Position numbers and translations under genes: made by a program. 64,000 nt of DNA. Source: Incurvaria masculella (lineage: Eukaryota; Arthropoda; Insecta; Lepidoptera; Incurvariidae). The stretch is from the NCBI GenBank assembly GCA_946894095.1, contig OX335641.1, forward strand, positions 19,486,501 through 19,550,500. Reading direction: 5' to 3'. This document shows positions 44,770 to 57,600 of this stretch, piece after piece. The notes under the pieces were generated by a model. That model was not told where the DNA came from. It saw only the letters and a list, made by a program, of their open reading frames with translations, and made no database searches. Numbering within the stretch: position 1 is the first letter of the stretch; each line of letters starts with the position of its first letter.

Positions 44770-45590
44770 TGTTTATCCCTTTACTGTAGAAATCTGTCGG
44801 ACGGAAGCGATTAAGTCAGCGAAAGCGTTTAGTACTGCCTCTCGGGTGTTGAATTGTGCCCGCTTAAAAAAAAAATCCAAATTTAAAAAACAGATGAAAT
44901 CTGTTGGGGCAAGTTCCAGTGAGTACGGTGGGTGACGGAGCGCTGATTTCTGGAACTCTTGTAGCTTTGCGATGGTCTGTCGTGAAGTGTGAGCTCGCGC
45001 GTTGTCATAGAGAAGCAATGTAGAAGAACAATTGACCAGTCTTGGTCATTGAATTGCAAGTTTCTCCATCGTGGTTTTCAATTCTTGGCAATAGAAAACT
45101 GCCGCCACTGTTGTGTCAGTCCGTAAGAAGCTGTTTTGTACAAGACCGGCACTGGTCCAGCAGAGAGTCATCATTATCTTCCTATGAACAATTTTTTTTA
45201 GCGCAATGATTAGGTGCTGTACCCGGTTGCACAAAATTCACTTATCATCGCAGGTAAGAATTAGATTTAGAATTCCTTAGTTTCTATGCCGATTCACTAT
45301 TTCTATGCATGCTTCGACGCATAAGTCTCGCCTTGGTCGCCTAGTTCGTGTGGAACCTACAGATCTAGCTTTTTTATATTTCCGATTGGACATAAGTACT
45401 TCAATGTTGTTTCGGCACTAACTCCAAAGCCCGCAGCAAGCTCGGTCGTAGATTGAGTTGGATCAGCTTCCACTGTCGCCTTTGATTCGTCGTTGTCGAC
45501 AATGGTTGGTAGGAATGTTTTAAGACTGTCGTGTAGGTAGCGGGGCTCTGACATTCGATATTTAAGCAATTATTTCTTTTTTTTACCTTG
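44770..45590 (-). mobile_element. Mariner transposase relic, frameshifted
   Basis: Minus-strand pieces in different frames read, in order, VEADPTQSTTELAAGFGVSA (helix-turn-helix region), a middle part, and LLYDNARAHTS...LRHPPYSLELAPTDF, the mariner catalytic DN..H and second acidic region. Several frameshifts and an internal gap leave it non-functional. Confidence 0.85.
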
Positions 45591-45659
45591 GCCAGTCATA
45601 ATATTGCACGCAGACTGCGAATTAAATGGTATCCCGATATCGATAACGAAATAGTTTTC

Positions 45660-45870
45660 TAGGCCCTGAAGTGTTTTTACCCCTTAAAGTTGTCAGATTT
45701 CAATAAAACAATTAATGACTTGATAAAGCTTTAATCTACATACGGATCGACGCAGGTTTTGACAATGTATTTTGGAATTCAAAATTTCAACAACCTAGAA
45801 AAACATTTAGAGCGTGTAAACAGTTATCCTCCGTTGCATGGGGAATTGATAGGGTAACGACCCTATTAAA
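45660..45870. repeat. Unnamed repeat shared with 63200-63560
   Basis: GGGGAATTGATAGGGTAACG here is the inverse of CGTTACCCTATCAATTCCCC near 63235, and TTGTCAGATTT pairs with AAATCTGACAA near 63522. Confidence 0.55.
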
Positions 45871-45959
45871 GTATTCATCGTTAGAATGCCTTTACAGCAT
45901 ATTATTTTGTATTTGTAATTTGTTTTAGTATTTACAATAAATCAGCGTATGGTTTCGGA

Positions 45960-46170
45960 TCAAAACCACCTCAAATTCCGCCCGCCCCGCACACCGCACG
46001 CCGCGCCGCTCCGGAAGTCGCGTGCGGGTCCGCCACCACCCCTCACCCCCCACCCACCCCCAACGCAGCGAAACATGCAAATTTTCCTTCACCGCCGCGG
46101 ACACAGACCCTCCGTCGATACGAACCGTGACGGCGCCTTCGGTGTAGAGAGGAGGGGCGGGAACGCTAGT
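45960..46170. other. GC-rich island, no gene assigned
   Basis: Proline-rich short frames (CCCGCCCCGCACACCG, CCACCCACCCCCAACG). It might be an upstream noncoding exon or promoter of nompC, 2 kb away. No direct support. Confidence 0.25.
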
Positions 46171-46554
46171 AATTCCTGACTCTTGACTCTACCTGATTGT
46201 AAACAGAACGTAGAGGACCTATTCATGTTCTTATGTGGACAATGTGCGATTATCGTAATTTTAATTGTTAACCTAGCAATAGAAATATTTAATTTTAAAT
46301 TACATGATAATTCAAAGCCCATTCATGATTTGAAAAAAGGCATCACGATTTGTGCAGTACTTACAATTTCTTTACATCAATTCTTATCATCGTGCTCCTG
46401 ACACGGTTCCGACATCAACGTCGTTGTGTTTTAGCTTCTTCTTCATGTTTATTCAACTTAATAAAATGTACCCGTACCGAAACTCAAACAATAACTCGTA
46501 TTGTTTGAGTATTATACTTGTATTCAATCGATAAGATTTTTTAAGGTTTTTTGT

Positions 46555-46740
46555 TAATCATTTTATTTATTTATTTATTTATATAGAAAACCAATAGCGA
46601 TTACAAGTTACATTTTGATACAAGATAATATAAGCTTAAGCTAAGGCCAATAATAGGTTTTCCTTAATTAAATTAATGCCATAGATGGCATTATAAAAAT
46701 TAAGGCTACATACATACCTGTTGTTAGTTCATAAGAAGTG
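46555..46740 (-). repeat. LINE-like 3' tail with TTTA tract
   Basis: A (TTTA)n tract is followed by ATAGAAAACCAATAGCGATTAC and ATATAAGCTTAAGCTAAGG, similar in layout to 7838-8170. Confidence 0.45.
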
Positions 46741-46764
46741 GTTTAAAATAATAAGTTTATAGGT

Positions 46765-47136
46765 AGGTCATGACATGGATGGCTAATTCCACACAACTAC
46801 CGATATGATATTAGCCCAATACACCACATTCCCGAAGGAATTAGGTGCCATGCAGTACGGCTAAATTGGACTGGATGAACGACACGGTCAATTTTTCATT
46901 GCCGCTTCGACCATCTTTTCATTCAATAACGATGGTACCAACCTGGGCGGGCTTAAAACCTACCACCTGGTAGGCGACGTTTTTACATGGGTTCCGAACC
47001 ATGGAGCAGCTCGCATTCGTAACGAAATGCATTTAACCAACTCAGAATGAGAAAAAAAAAGTAGTGCATACGAGGATTTGAACCCAGACCTCTGGTGTCT
47101 AGCATACCAGAGATCTGGGTTCAAATCTTCGTACGA
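46765..47136 (-). repeat. SINE B copy ending in a fold-back head
   Basis: Body as in 14495-14845. At 47070-47134 the tRNA-like head GAGGATTTGAACCCAGACCT is followed by its near-complement (AGATCTGGGTTCAAATCTTC), forming a hairpin. Confidence 0.75.
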
Positions 47137-47623
47137 GTAACTAGACTTACGAGTCGCTTACTCGGTACTTAAAAGTATGTACATCGATGCACAACGCCGA
47201 CGCTCTAAATAGATAATGACGTAAAATAAGATTATGCATGAGAGAGTATTAAAAATTTACAAAATGATAAATGAATTCTTGATTCCATCATCTTTAGCTT
47301 CTTGAAGAATCTAAATATATTAATTTTTCGTCAAGATAATAAAAAAAATCCACGGCACATCCGGTGGGGTGGAGCGAGTTATTTGAATATTTCAAGGCTG
47401 ACACACGAACAGTTTACCGCTCATTTGCATTTTATATTAAACATGTGTAAAAAACTGTTTCGTCGTGCGCTAATTACTCCGCCCAGTACCGTGGGGGGTT
47501 GGTCACATTATGCCAAGAATTTGGCACTAAGTAACGGAGGTGGCAGCGGCTTGTATTAAATAAGAGTCCCTAAAAAAGCTTTCGATTGAATTGCTAACAT
47601 TACAATTCGTTGGCTGAAGTAAT

Positions 47624-47820
47624 TGTCGAGATAGCTCAGCGGTAGAGCAGTGGACATGGAATGCAAAGTTCGCAGGTTTGACTGCTTCCCACGAATTTCC
47701 AGAGCAAACATTTTTTCGATTATTTTCTAATGTGATTAAAATGCTTCAATGTAAATTTCGCTGGATAACCTTAAATTATTGAGATAACGGTAATGTCGTA
47801 TCCATTAAATACATTCCAAT
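47624..47820 (+). repeat. SINE A copy with tRNA-like head
   Basis: GTCGAGATAGCTCAGCGG, TAGAGCAGTGGACATGGAAT and TTCGCAGGTTTGACTGCTTC form a decayed tRNA-like head; the body ends TCGTATCCATTAAATACA. The same family as 20142-20483. Confidence 0.8.
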
Positions 47821-48039
47821 CGTCAAATACAATTGAAACCATATTTAATGATTGAATAATAATAAAAATATTCACATGTCTGATTCTATTTTAAACTTAA
47901 GGTAAACATGTAATATTTAATGTAGTGCTATAATAACAGACGGTATCTCTTTATTGCTTATTTTTTTGGCACTTGAGTAATTCTGCAGCTTGCAAATCAT
48001 TAATAGTTTGAGTGTACTCTGCGTGATTTGTATAATCCT

Positions 48040-48339
48040 ACGGAACGAAGCGGCAAGGCGGCGCGGGGGGGCCCAGCGGCGGAGACGCCTGCGGGGCGGG
48101 GCGGGGCGGGAAGGCGGCAGGTTGGGCGGGCGGTACGGCTGGGCGGCTGGGCGGCTCGCTCAGCAGTCATGTGCCGACCGCGCGCCGCGCAATCTACACC
48201 ACCTCGCGGACCCGAACCACTCCCATCCGACACACTTCCATGCGGCCGCACTCAGTCTAGTCTCCGTCATCGTGAGTGATCAGTGGTAATGGCGCGTGAG
48301 AATATCAGTGCGAGCCGGCGGTAACGTGAATGTGCGAAC
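48040..48339 (+). promoter_or_regulatory. CpG-rich 5' region of nompC
   Basis: A strongly CG-rich block (GGGGCGGGGCGGGGCGGG near 48096) lies directly upstream of the nompC start. An in-frame TAA at 48322-48324 separates it from the ATG. It is probably promoter and/or 5' UTR. No precise TSS was identified. Confidence 0.5.
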
Positions 48340-48681
48340 ATGTCGCAAGCCGCGGGAAAGAAGGGCGCCGGCAAGGGCCCGCCAAAAAAGCCGGACAAGG
48401 AGGAAGATAAGACGTCCGGGTCGTCCAAAGTGACGGACCCGGACAAGGACGAGACGACGTCGGTCAACGGCGACAAGAAAGTGGAGAAGGATGTCAGCGT
48501 CGACGCTCCGAAGCCGCCGAGCGCGGGAGTCAACATGCGCGATGCGGCCGGCAAGATCCTGGTGCTCTCGCAGAAGAGCGAGTGGCCGGCCGTGGAGCAG
48601 ACCCTCAAGGTTCTGGAGAAGATCGTGGCCGCCGGCGGGGACGACACCAACACGACACCCATGGCTGGAGTCCTCGATCCG
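48340..48681 (+). CDS. nompC: nompC exon 1
   Basis: 114 codons: MSQAAGKKGAGKGPPKKP, an acidic/basic low-complexity stretch, then APKPPSAGVNMRDAAGKIL, KSEWPAVEQTL and MAGVLDP. Predicted donor CCG/GTACTA, not strong but placed by homology and phase. GC-rich codons, unlike the surrounding DNA. Confidence 0.9.
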
Positions 48682-51600
48682 GTACTACTACCTTCCCTCA
48701 GATGTCTAGTTTTAGAGAGGATCTCCTCACATCGTTCCGTTAATAAGCTGTTTAAAACAGGTTAGGCTAATGATTACCGGTAGAATAAGATATTTCGCTG
48801 ATCATTTCAACCGGGTCGCCCAAAGAGACGACTGCTGCAAGCAGCCGCAGCGACCTTGACCGTAGCATTCTTATTTTTTTACTAGATCACATCTCAGGGC
48901 GTGGTATTTCTGGAAGAGGGGCTGGATAGCTATGGAAACAGGCTATCGATCAATGCATGCGGCGTCGTAACGTTCGCGTCGTGTCGATAAAAATATGAGG
49001 AGACATCGGCACAGACAATAAAACCGGAGAATCTCCGGAGTCACGTGACGCGGGGGCCGAGGGGAGCGGTTGCTTAGCAATTTGTAAACATCTCAAGATT
49101 ATGTATTCACCGCGCATTACTCGGGAAGTCAATAGACGTTCAGAACATATTTTGGATAGAACACTGATTTGTTTTTAAATGATTTGTTGTGCTGTTCAAG
49201 ATGATGTTGATTTTACTTCCTTGTAGGTATTTAGGTATCCATTATATGTTATCTCGTTCTTGGGATATACGTTAGTCATTATTATATGATTACATTTTCG
49301 CTTACACTTTTACTTATCATATTTAACTATTCTCATATCATAAAACATAATATGTCAGTACTTGAATAATCAAATGTGAGTGACACACTAACATGCGATA
49401 TTTTCTAAACACAGATGTCATGTATACATATTATAGACTTTTGTCTATATCTGTATACCATACTTTCATGATGTTAGCCCATCACAACATATTTTTGAAG
49501 ACCTAATTCTTTCAGAAATATCAGGGAAATATCTTTCATTTACACAAAGAATTTTTTATTGCCGCTTCGACTATTAAATTTGATGGTACGAAACCTAACT
49601 GATGTAAAACCATTTGTCGAGCAGGGAACACTTAGGCTGGAGTGCACCATTTCTGGTTAATGTTATAGTTACGGTTATTTTAGCTTTATCTTCTTTCTTC
49701 TTCAGGCGAAAAATAAGGACGGAAATTTAATAATCATAACTATAATCATAATTGGCGTAGGTGTAATCCAACCTTGATGTTTTACATAGAATATGCAATT
49801 TTGCAATTTTGCATCAAATTGAATAAGGCAAAAACATTTATACCATTTGAAACACAATATAATCCTATATATATATATATATAGTGTTTATCATAATATC
49901 ACCTATGATAAAAGAAACGTATAAGTTGTCTTGTTCAAGATGCATTAAATTAAGTCTTCATTTAAGTTAGATTAAAATCTCGCCTCGACACTTTTGTGAC
50001 AGTCGTTCATGCCAGTCCGCTGCAAAAATGTTGATATGTCTGTTATAATGAGTATTGGTTGAGAATTTAACTTTATTTGCGGGTTTTTGTCATATTAGCC
50101 AATCCATGAAAAAACCTTTCTATACTCAAGCATTATAATTAGATGAAGAACAAATTAAAGATGTAGCTGAATACACATGAAAAAGCTTCCAAACGTCTAA
50201 ACTTTTTCATTTATAATTGTAATTAAGTAATAAAAACCTTTTCTTTAATCATAGCATTTAGCTCAGAATCGGTTTAGCACAAAGTCGAGAGTGAGCGTAA
50301 ATCAATAAAATATATTAAATTCTAGGTTAAATACAAGCGGCGTAAACCCGAAACATGAAGAAGTGTGCCAGACCGTCCAACGGCGGTGTACTTAAATACA
50401 TAATAATATGAACCAACGGCGGCGACAAGAAAACTTATGTTACTTCATATGACTCCTAGTTTTATATTTCATTATTTCCAGAAAGACATAAGCACCATTA
50501 TATGCAAATTCAAAGTTTTTATGCATATAGTGGAATATTGACACAATAATTCCTGTAAATATACTTAAAACTCGCGAAGAAACTGATATAATACCATATT
50601 GTAGAATTTTCCAAAATCCGAAATGTTCATCTTGGGCCTTCAAAAGTGGTAGAAATATTTCCTTGGAAAAGATTTCAATGCCAACTGAAGCTAACGCATT
50701 TCAATGGACAACAAAATGTATCACCTACTCTTCTTCACCTAGTGCTCGCCTTATGACGCCCTTTACCCACGGCGCTTACGCTCTTTTAACCCCCGTGGAT
50801 GGGCGACGTCTCGACACGCACGCCAACACCGCCGCGGCCGCCATTTTTGTTCCGAATTGGCGCCAACTTCCGGCGGGAAAACAATTTTGTTAGAGAACTC
50901 TGCCCTACATTCGAGCTGACGTACAATCTGTTCGCTGCGTAATGGGTCAAGATATCGCTTTTGGCTTCTATGTCAAGGGTGAGACGTTGCATTCGCGGCG
51001 GTCAATGTTGCTCTTTGCGTGCACAGAGGGCATTGCGAGTTCATTTTTAGGCCAGCCCTATAAAATGGTTATTTTTAGAATACTTTAGAAGTTTATGAGA
51101 TAACATTAATAAACTGATTATAATTCATTAACAACTCTGTTTGTGGCTCTAATCGTAGCCACAAACGAATAAAATTTCAATAATTCCATTTTCGATATTA
51201 ATAAATAAGTATCATCGCGTTGTAAGTAATACGTTTTTAAAAATATCTAAATATCATATTTATGGGTATTTTTCGTTGTCAAATTTAACACGATAAGCTT
51301 AACGTCCAAGGTGTACCTACATGACATGCTTTGTTTCTTGTATTATTAATATGGTCTTCCTTAGTTCTATAGAGGATTTTAATAATAAATATATATATAT
51401 ATATATTTACTTAGGTTTGTAAGTTTCATTTGTAATTATTTCGATAAGATGATAATGGGGAGAGATTTCTCAATCTTATTTTTACATTCATTCACAAAAT
51501 ACGAAGTTAATTGCAGAAAATATGAATAGTCCGATCGGAGCACTCAAAAAGTTTTGCAAAACTACAAAAAAATGTACTAGAGGTCTTATTTTTTTATTAT

Positions 51601-54600
51601 GTCCTTTCAAAGAACCCTCCAATAGCGTCGATACACAGTTTCATATGGCCAAACCAATTTTCATAACACATTTTCCACCCCGTATCAGACGCCTCTTTAA
51701 CAGTCTTCTCAAATGCAGCCAGTGCATTTTCCAGAGGTGAAAACTGTTCTCCTTAAGTTGTTTTTTATTTTGGGGACAAAATGTTTCACGGTGCCAAATC
51801 AGGACTGTAGGAAGGATGTTCTATAAGTTAAACCGGGGTGCCGAAAAGAAATTGCCTTATTTTGAGCGCCGAGTGAGCCGGCGCGTTCCTTACGCGTTAT
51901 CGTGGTGATGTCGTAGCGCACGGAGACCGGTATTCGGTCGCTTGCTGCTCACAGTGCAGTAAACATTTCTGATAAACATCTGGTTATATAGCTTACCTAT
52001 ATCATATTTTAGTAGAATGTGAACGGAACGGGCACCTTCGAAGAAGATTACAAGTATTACTGAAAACTGACAGGATTAACCTTTTCTTTAAAATGCATAG
52101 TGTGTTATGTCAACCGAATAGTGAGGATTTTATTATTATGTTAGGTTTTCTAAAATAGTCTTTATCTCTAAGGGATTCTTAGGAGTTAAGGGCTCTTTTT
52201 ATTTGTTTCCTTGGTATTATGTTTTATAAGCACTATGGGACTGGCATAGGCTTAGCTTAAAAAGTCCTAAAAGTAATAAAGATAAAAAAAAATTGCTTTC
52301 GGCATTGATGCCTTCATAACCTATAATGATATCGTAAACGTGCAGAGATAAGTCTGCTTTAAATTTTGCTAACGTGTCTCGGTACTATTCTACCCGAACC
52401 ACTTTTCGAGTTTGCACTATCTTCCTTACCCGAAGATGCCCATGTAGAATTTCATGATCCAATCTGCCGTATATGCTGAATGTCTTCATATGTAATTCAC
52501 CTATTCTCTTGAATATTTTTTAACCGACTTCAAAAAAGGAGAAGGTTCTCAATTCGATGTTTTTTTATGTTTGTTACCTCAGACCTTTTGCCTAGGTGAA
52601 CCGATTTTTAATGATTATTTTTTTATTTGAAAGCTGGTGCTTCCCGTGGGTCCAATTTGGTTCAGTTCTGACAATGATATCCATGAGAAATTCATGTAAG
52701 TTGCATGTGCGCGACAAATGGACGAATAAATCATTATCACGCCAACCGATTTCGATTAATCTTGACAGCTATAATTCTCGTTATCTGAAACGAATAATTA
52801 CAAATTTGCTTGTACTAGGCACCTTCCTGTCTGCTTAGTCAATTTCATTGTCGAAATTTGCTAATGGATGTCATATCTTATCTAATCTAAACACTCCATT
52901 AAAAATGCTCCCAAATATTGAACCAACATTCAGGGATAGAGATGTATATAATTTAGTTTGTAGGGTTCCGTTTTTTAATATGAAAATTCCCATCCATATA
53001 GGATCAGTTCGATATCCATCTATCTTTCTGTCAAGATAATTTTTCTCAGGAATGCGAGGAGGAATAAAGTTTAAATAACTTTCAATAAATTCCATTTATA
53101 TAGAAAGTTATTTAAACTTTATTCCTTTTGAATTGAGAAGAATTTGGCTGTTTATTTGCATAATTACGCACTCTAATCTGAATCAAACTGTAGCGTACAT
53201 AGTAGCGTGATGTTAAAAGCCTTTAACCTTCTTCAAGAAATATTATTTCAAATCCGACTGGTACTTCCAGATATTAGCGCGTTCAAACAATAAAACAAAC
53301 AAAGTCTTCATCCCTGATATATTAGATATATCGGTCGCCGGCTTCGCTCGGGACAACATCGAAAACTAATATTTTTTGGCTTAAAAACCCCAATCTTTTC
53401 AAGGGATCAAAACCATACACGTCCACAAAATTCATAGAAATCGATTGGGTGATTTCAGAGATGAGCGTGTACGAACATAGTGACACGCGATTTTTATAAA
53501 CAATGTATATTAGTATAGAAACAAACATTAATATATTTGTACAGATTAGGTGACTATTCAACATCAAAATATTTTGCTTTCATGATAATGCAGCAATTTC
53601 ATTATTTCTTTATTGAATCTAATATGTTACGGTTAAAGCCCGATGTAGGTAAAAGTCCGAAATATTTTTTTCCTTGTAGTTTTTTGCATTTTTGGACTTT
53701 GAGTGCATTTCCATGTTGAGTGCACAAATTAAGGGCCTGGTACTAGCCAAATCGCAAAGTTAGACGAGGCACCCCAAGTTAACTAACTAAGTCTGACGAT
53801 TATAAGTGTCATTCTTACAATATATGATTCCTTGTCTAGGAATCGAATTATTTTCGTTAATGTATGTTTCCTTTTTCTATACAAAATACATTGCGGAAAC
53901 GGTGTCCATTTCCGAACTTTTTTGACTAAATGTAGAAATCTAAAAGCAAATGGAATTTTTTGTTTATGCATATATGCTGTTTTTGCTTATATCTAGAAAT
54001 CGAATTACTTTCAGATTTCTAATGAGAAAAATCAACTTTTTTATTTTTATTATTATTTAAATAAATGATGGAATAAAAAAATATTAACAATCCATTATCA
54101 GTCTGGAGTTCTATTTGGATTTGCTGAAGCGTTTCACTACATATTATTACGTTTGTTAAAAAGTGCATTTGTATGGCGCGAGTAGTTGGCCAGTCCTAGC
54201 GCCTTAAGAGTTGATTTCAGGAAAAAAAAAAAAATTTAATTATTATTTTTGTATGAAATTGGTTAAGGTTATTTTTTACCATAAACTCCAAACAGGTATA
54301 TCTTGAAAATTTTAGTTACCTTCGAGAAAAAAAGATTTCGGACTTCAATAACCAACATCGGGCTTGAATCGTAACATGTAATCGATACAATAAAGGAAAA
54401 ATCAAATTGCGTATTATTAAGTATGTATGTCATTTATTTTATAAAATGTCAGCCTTTAAGTACTAATTTTTTATGTAATATTTGTGTAGCAAAAATACTA
54501 ATAACAACTTGAATAAAACTATGAAAGACTGTACATAATTCAGACAATCCTTTATAACGACCTGAAAAAACCACTCTCGAAGTTATTTCACATTCTACAA

Positions 54601-57600
54601 TAAATATTGAAGAAAAATTGCTACAAGGCAACCATGAAACATTATTATGGCGCATACAATTATTACATTCGTAACCCACTCCCCTTTAAGGCTGTTTCAC
54701 ACTGAAGGCTATATCGCTATCACAGGACAAGCCTTCATCGTGGAATCAGCACTATTTTTCAATATCCGGCCGCACCTGAGCGATGCAGAGCTTTTAGGGA
54801 AATTAAGTCGATTCGCTGAAGAGTGATCCATTTCCTTGAATAAACAGGCTCGACTGAGGTCGCGAGCTTCAACACTAGTGTGGCTATGATTAAACCTTGA
54901 TTTGAATGTAATATCGCTAATGCTCCGGTCTAGTTTGCGGTTTGGTAAAATTTCCGCTTTCTGTCTGGAACTAGTAGGTAATCGAAACATTGCAGACTAT
55001 TTTTGCAACAATAGAATACAAATAATAATATGTCCTAATTGAAATGGTAGATTTTTTTTAGACCTTGGTTGATTCCCTCGTGAAAACTTTCGCTTACGAA
55101 TGTGTCAAGAAATCAATTTCTTTCTTCACAATCTCTGTCAACTGTTTACCATTCAATCTTTTTTATTACAATGTCAATGTACCTATCCATTACGCTATTT
55201 TAATGGAGCATCATGCAAAAAAACATCACAGTGTATAATCAAATGGAATTAGAAAACAAATAACTAGTACGACATATATCTTGAACTGACCGATTATGGT
55301 ATATATTTCTGATAGTATGGTTTGTGGGACCAATCGTTTAACTTTCGGGAAATACCTAGGCAGTGAGTGTATTCCACAGATAACTCGCCTTATGGTCAAA
55401 GTGACCATATAATTGTATATAAATCCGGCGTCGCGTCGTATGCCACACAGTCGAAACATCGCCCCTGCGCGCGAATGTGTTCTAAAAATGCATCCGTCAA
55501 GACAATTCCCGCCCACAAAAACCCTCCAACATTTTGGAGTTTGCGACTATGTTTGTATGTGGCATCTATGTTTAAGTTGGGTCGGTAGTTTTTGAAAATT
55601 GGAGACAGCTGGTCTCATGTAGGTGCGCTAGATGCCATATCTCCTTCCTCTTTATCTTGGATAAGTTAGCCACCCTTGTCCAGGTACGTTAAACTTGGCA
55701 ATGTTTGATAAAGGTCGTCAAGCCGTCAAAGTAGTCGACTGAACGACGAAATATTGACGAGGATCGGGAAGGGTATGTTTCGACTTGCAAGTGTCGAAAG
55801 AATGACGGAACATATTCACAGTGGGGAAATGCTTCGCGCTCTGGCGACCTAAGGCAAAGTATCTCCACCAGATTGACGCAGTGCATCATAAAGCATCCAT
55901 AGCATAACGTAGCATCAGTGATATATGAAAAACAAATATCTGTAGAGGAAGCCAAATAAATATGCTGTGATTATTGAGTTATTTACATATTTACTCAATT
56001 GCTGTGATCGTATTTTAGTTCACTCTATCATAATGTAACAAAACACTTCACTTGATTGAGGAGTTTATCAAAAAATGTTCTCACCTTTCGGTACCAACTT
56101 GCACCCTCGGTTTGATTTCAGCTCCAAACGAAACCTATGGAAGATTTAAACATATTTTTCGGAAAATCAGGTTAGATTGAACTGGCTTCCAATTAGGTTC
56201 CGGACTGAAACATTTTGCTGTCACATGATCGTTATGCTTCCGCGTATCTACAAAATTAAATCTTTGAAAGAACGTAGGTTCCTTGAATGTATTATATGGT
56301 CTGTGCCATGGATATTGTTCCTGAACTGCGATTTCGAGTTTCTATTCCATTTGTACACGCTCTGTACCAGTCCTGACGATCATATCCATGCGCTCATAAT
56401 ACATGCATTTATATTGCGCTCTTTGAAGCTTCGCTGGATGGTAGGTAGTACAACCTAGCGCCATTTAAGAGAGGCGCCAAAATTCCCCTGTCAAGCCTGC
56501 ATGACATTTGCTACCCCATTCATACATTACGGAATATTAATTGGTTCCATCTGAACAGTTCCTATGCGTGACTTTGATCTACGGCGCGACTGGGCCGTGC
56601 GTTCTATAAAAAAAGATAGCTTGTTCAAACGCATGCAATATGTAAGCATGCAAAAAAAGCAGAAATCTTAATAGATCTTTGACTTCAAGAGTATATCCAC
56701 ATACTGTCGAAAGACCGCGGGGGATAGGAGTTTTTTTAGTTCTTGGTATATAACGTAAAGTTGATGAAAACTATTCACCTCGCGTAGTTGCTTAGTACGT
56801 GAAGTAAATTTGAGACACCTAATCCAACAGTTTTCTACCCGACACGCTTGTTAATTACAGGCGTGTTGGGTTGGGCAAATGTGCTGTGAGATATTACAAT
56901 AATTATTCAATTCTGTGATGGAAGGATTGTGGTGCTTTAAATGGGCAAATAAAAGTTAAAGTTCATAGTTACCAAAATCATGGCTTTATTTAGCAGAAAA
57001 TTACGTGTGACATGCAAATAGATAATTAACCACGCGAATCATGACTCATTGTAGGTTGGGTTCGCAATAAAATGTCGAATGCGGGTATTCAAATCAGTTC
57101 AGGCCGCGATAATAAACCATTTTGGGTGTCTCGATTTACACAATGTTTACCACTCAGGTAGGGGTTTGTTACCACGTAGGCAAGAACTACTTTTAACTCA
57201 AAATATAATTACTTCATAATTATGTGCTCGAAGATTCGGTAAACACTCTGAACAGTTTTTTCTCAAGGTGTGTCAATAGGACAACCAAATTTTCCATGCA
57301 GCTCAGTACTAAACTTTTTTTAGGCACTACGAATTCTCACGCCAACCGTCCTACAGCCACAGAATATTGATCCCTCGTCAAGTCAGTCTAAGCCCCTTTC
57401 AAACGGTGCTCTCTTTCACCATTGCAGCAGTCTTTTTTTTTTCGCCAAAGAAAAGGCCGTGGAACTCCCATCCGTTCCTACATAGGTTCCTACATGTTCC
57501 AACATTGAAATCTCCTTTTCACAACATATACTTAGGTACATTTGGTGTACATCCTATACTATACTAACATATACTTGGTGGTGAAATACTAACATAAATA

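Noticed and set aside
48000..48289. Overlapping ORFs on both strands upstream of nompC
   Set aside because: Open only because of high GC content; arginine/glycine-rich without domains.
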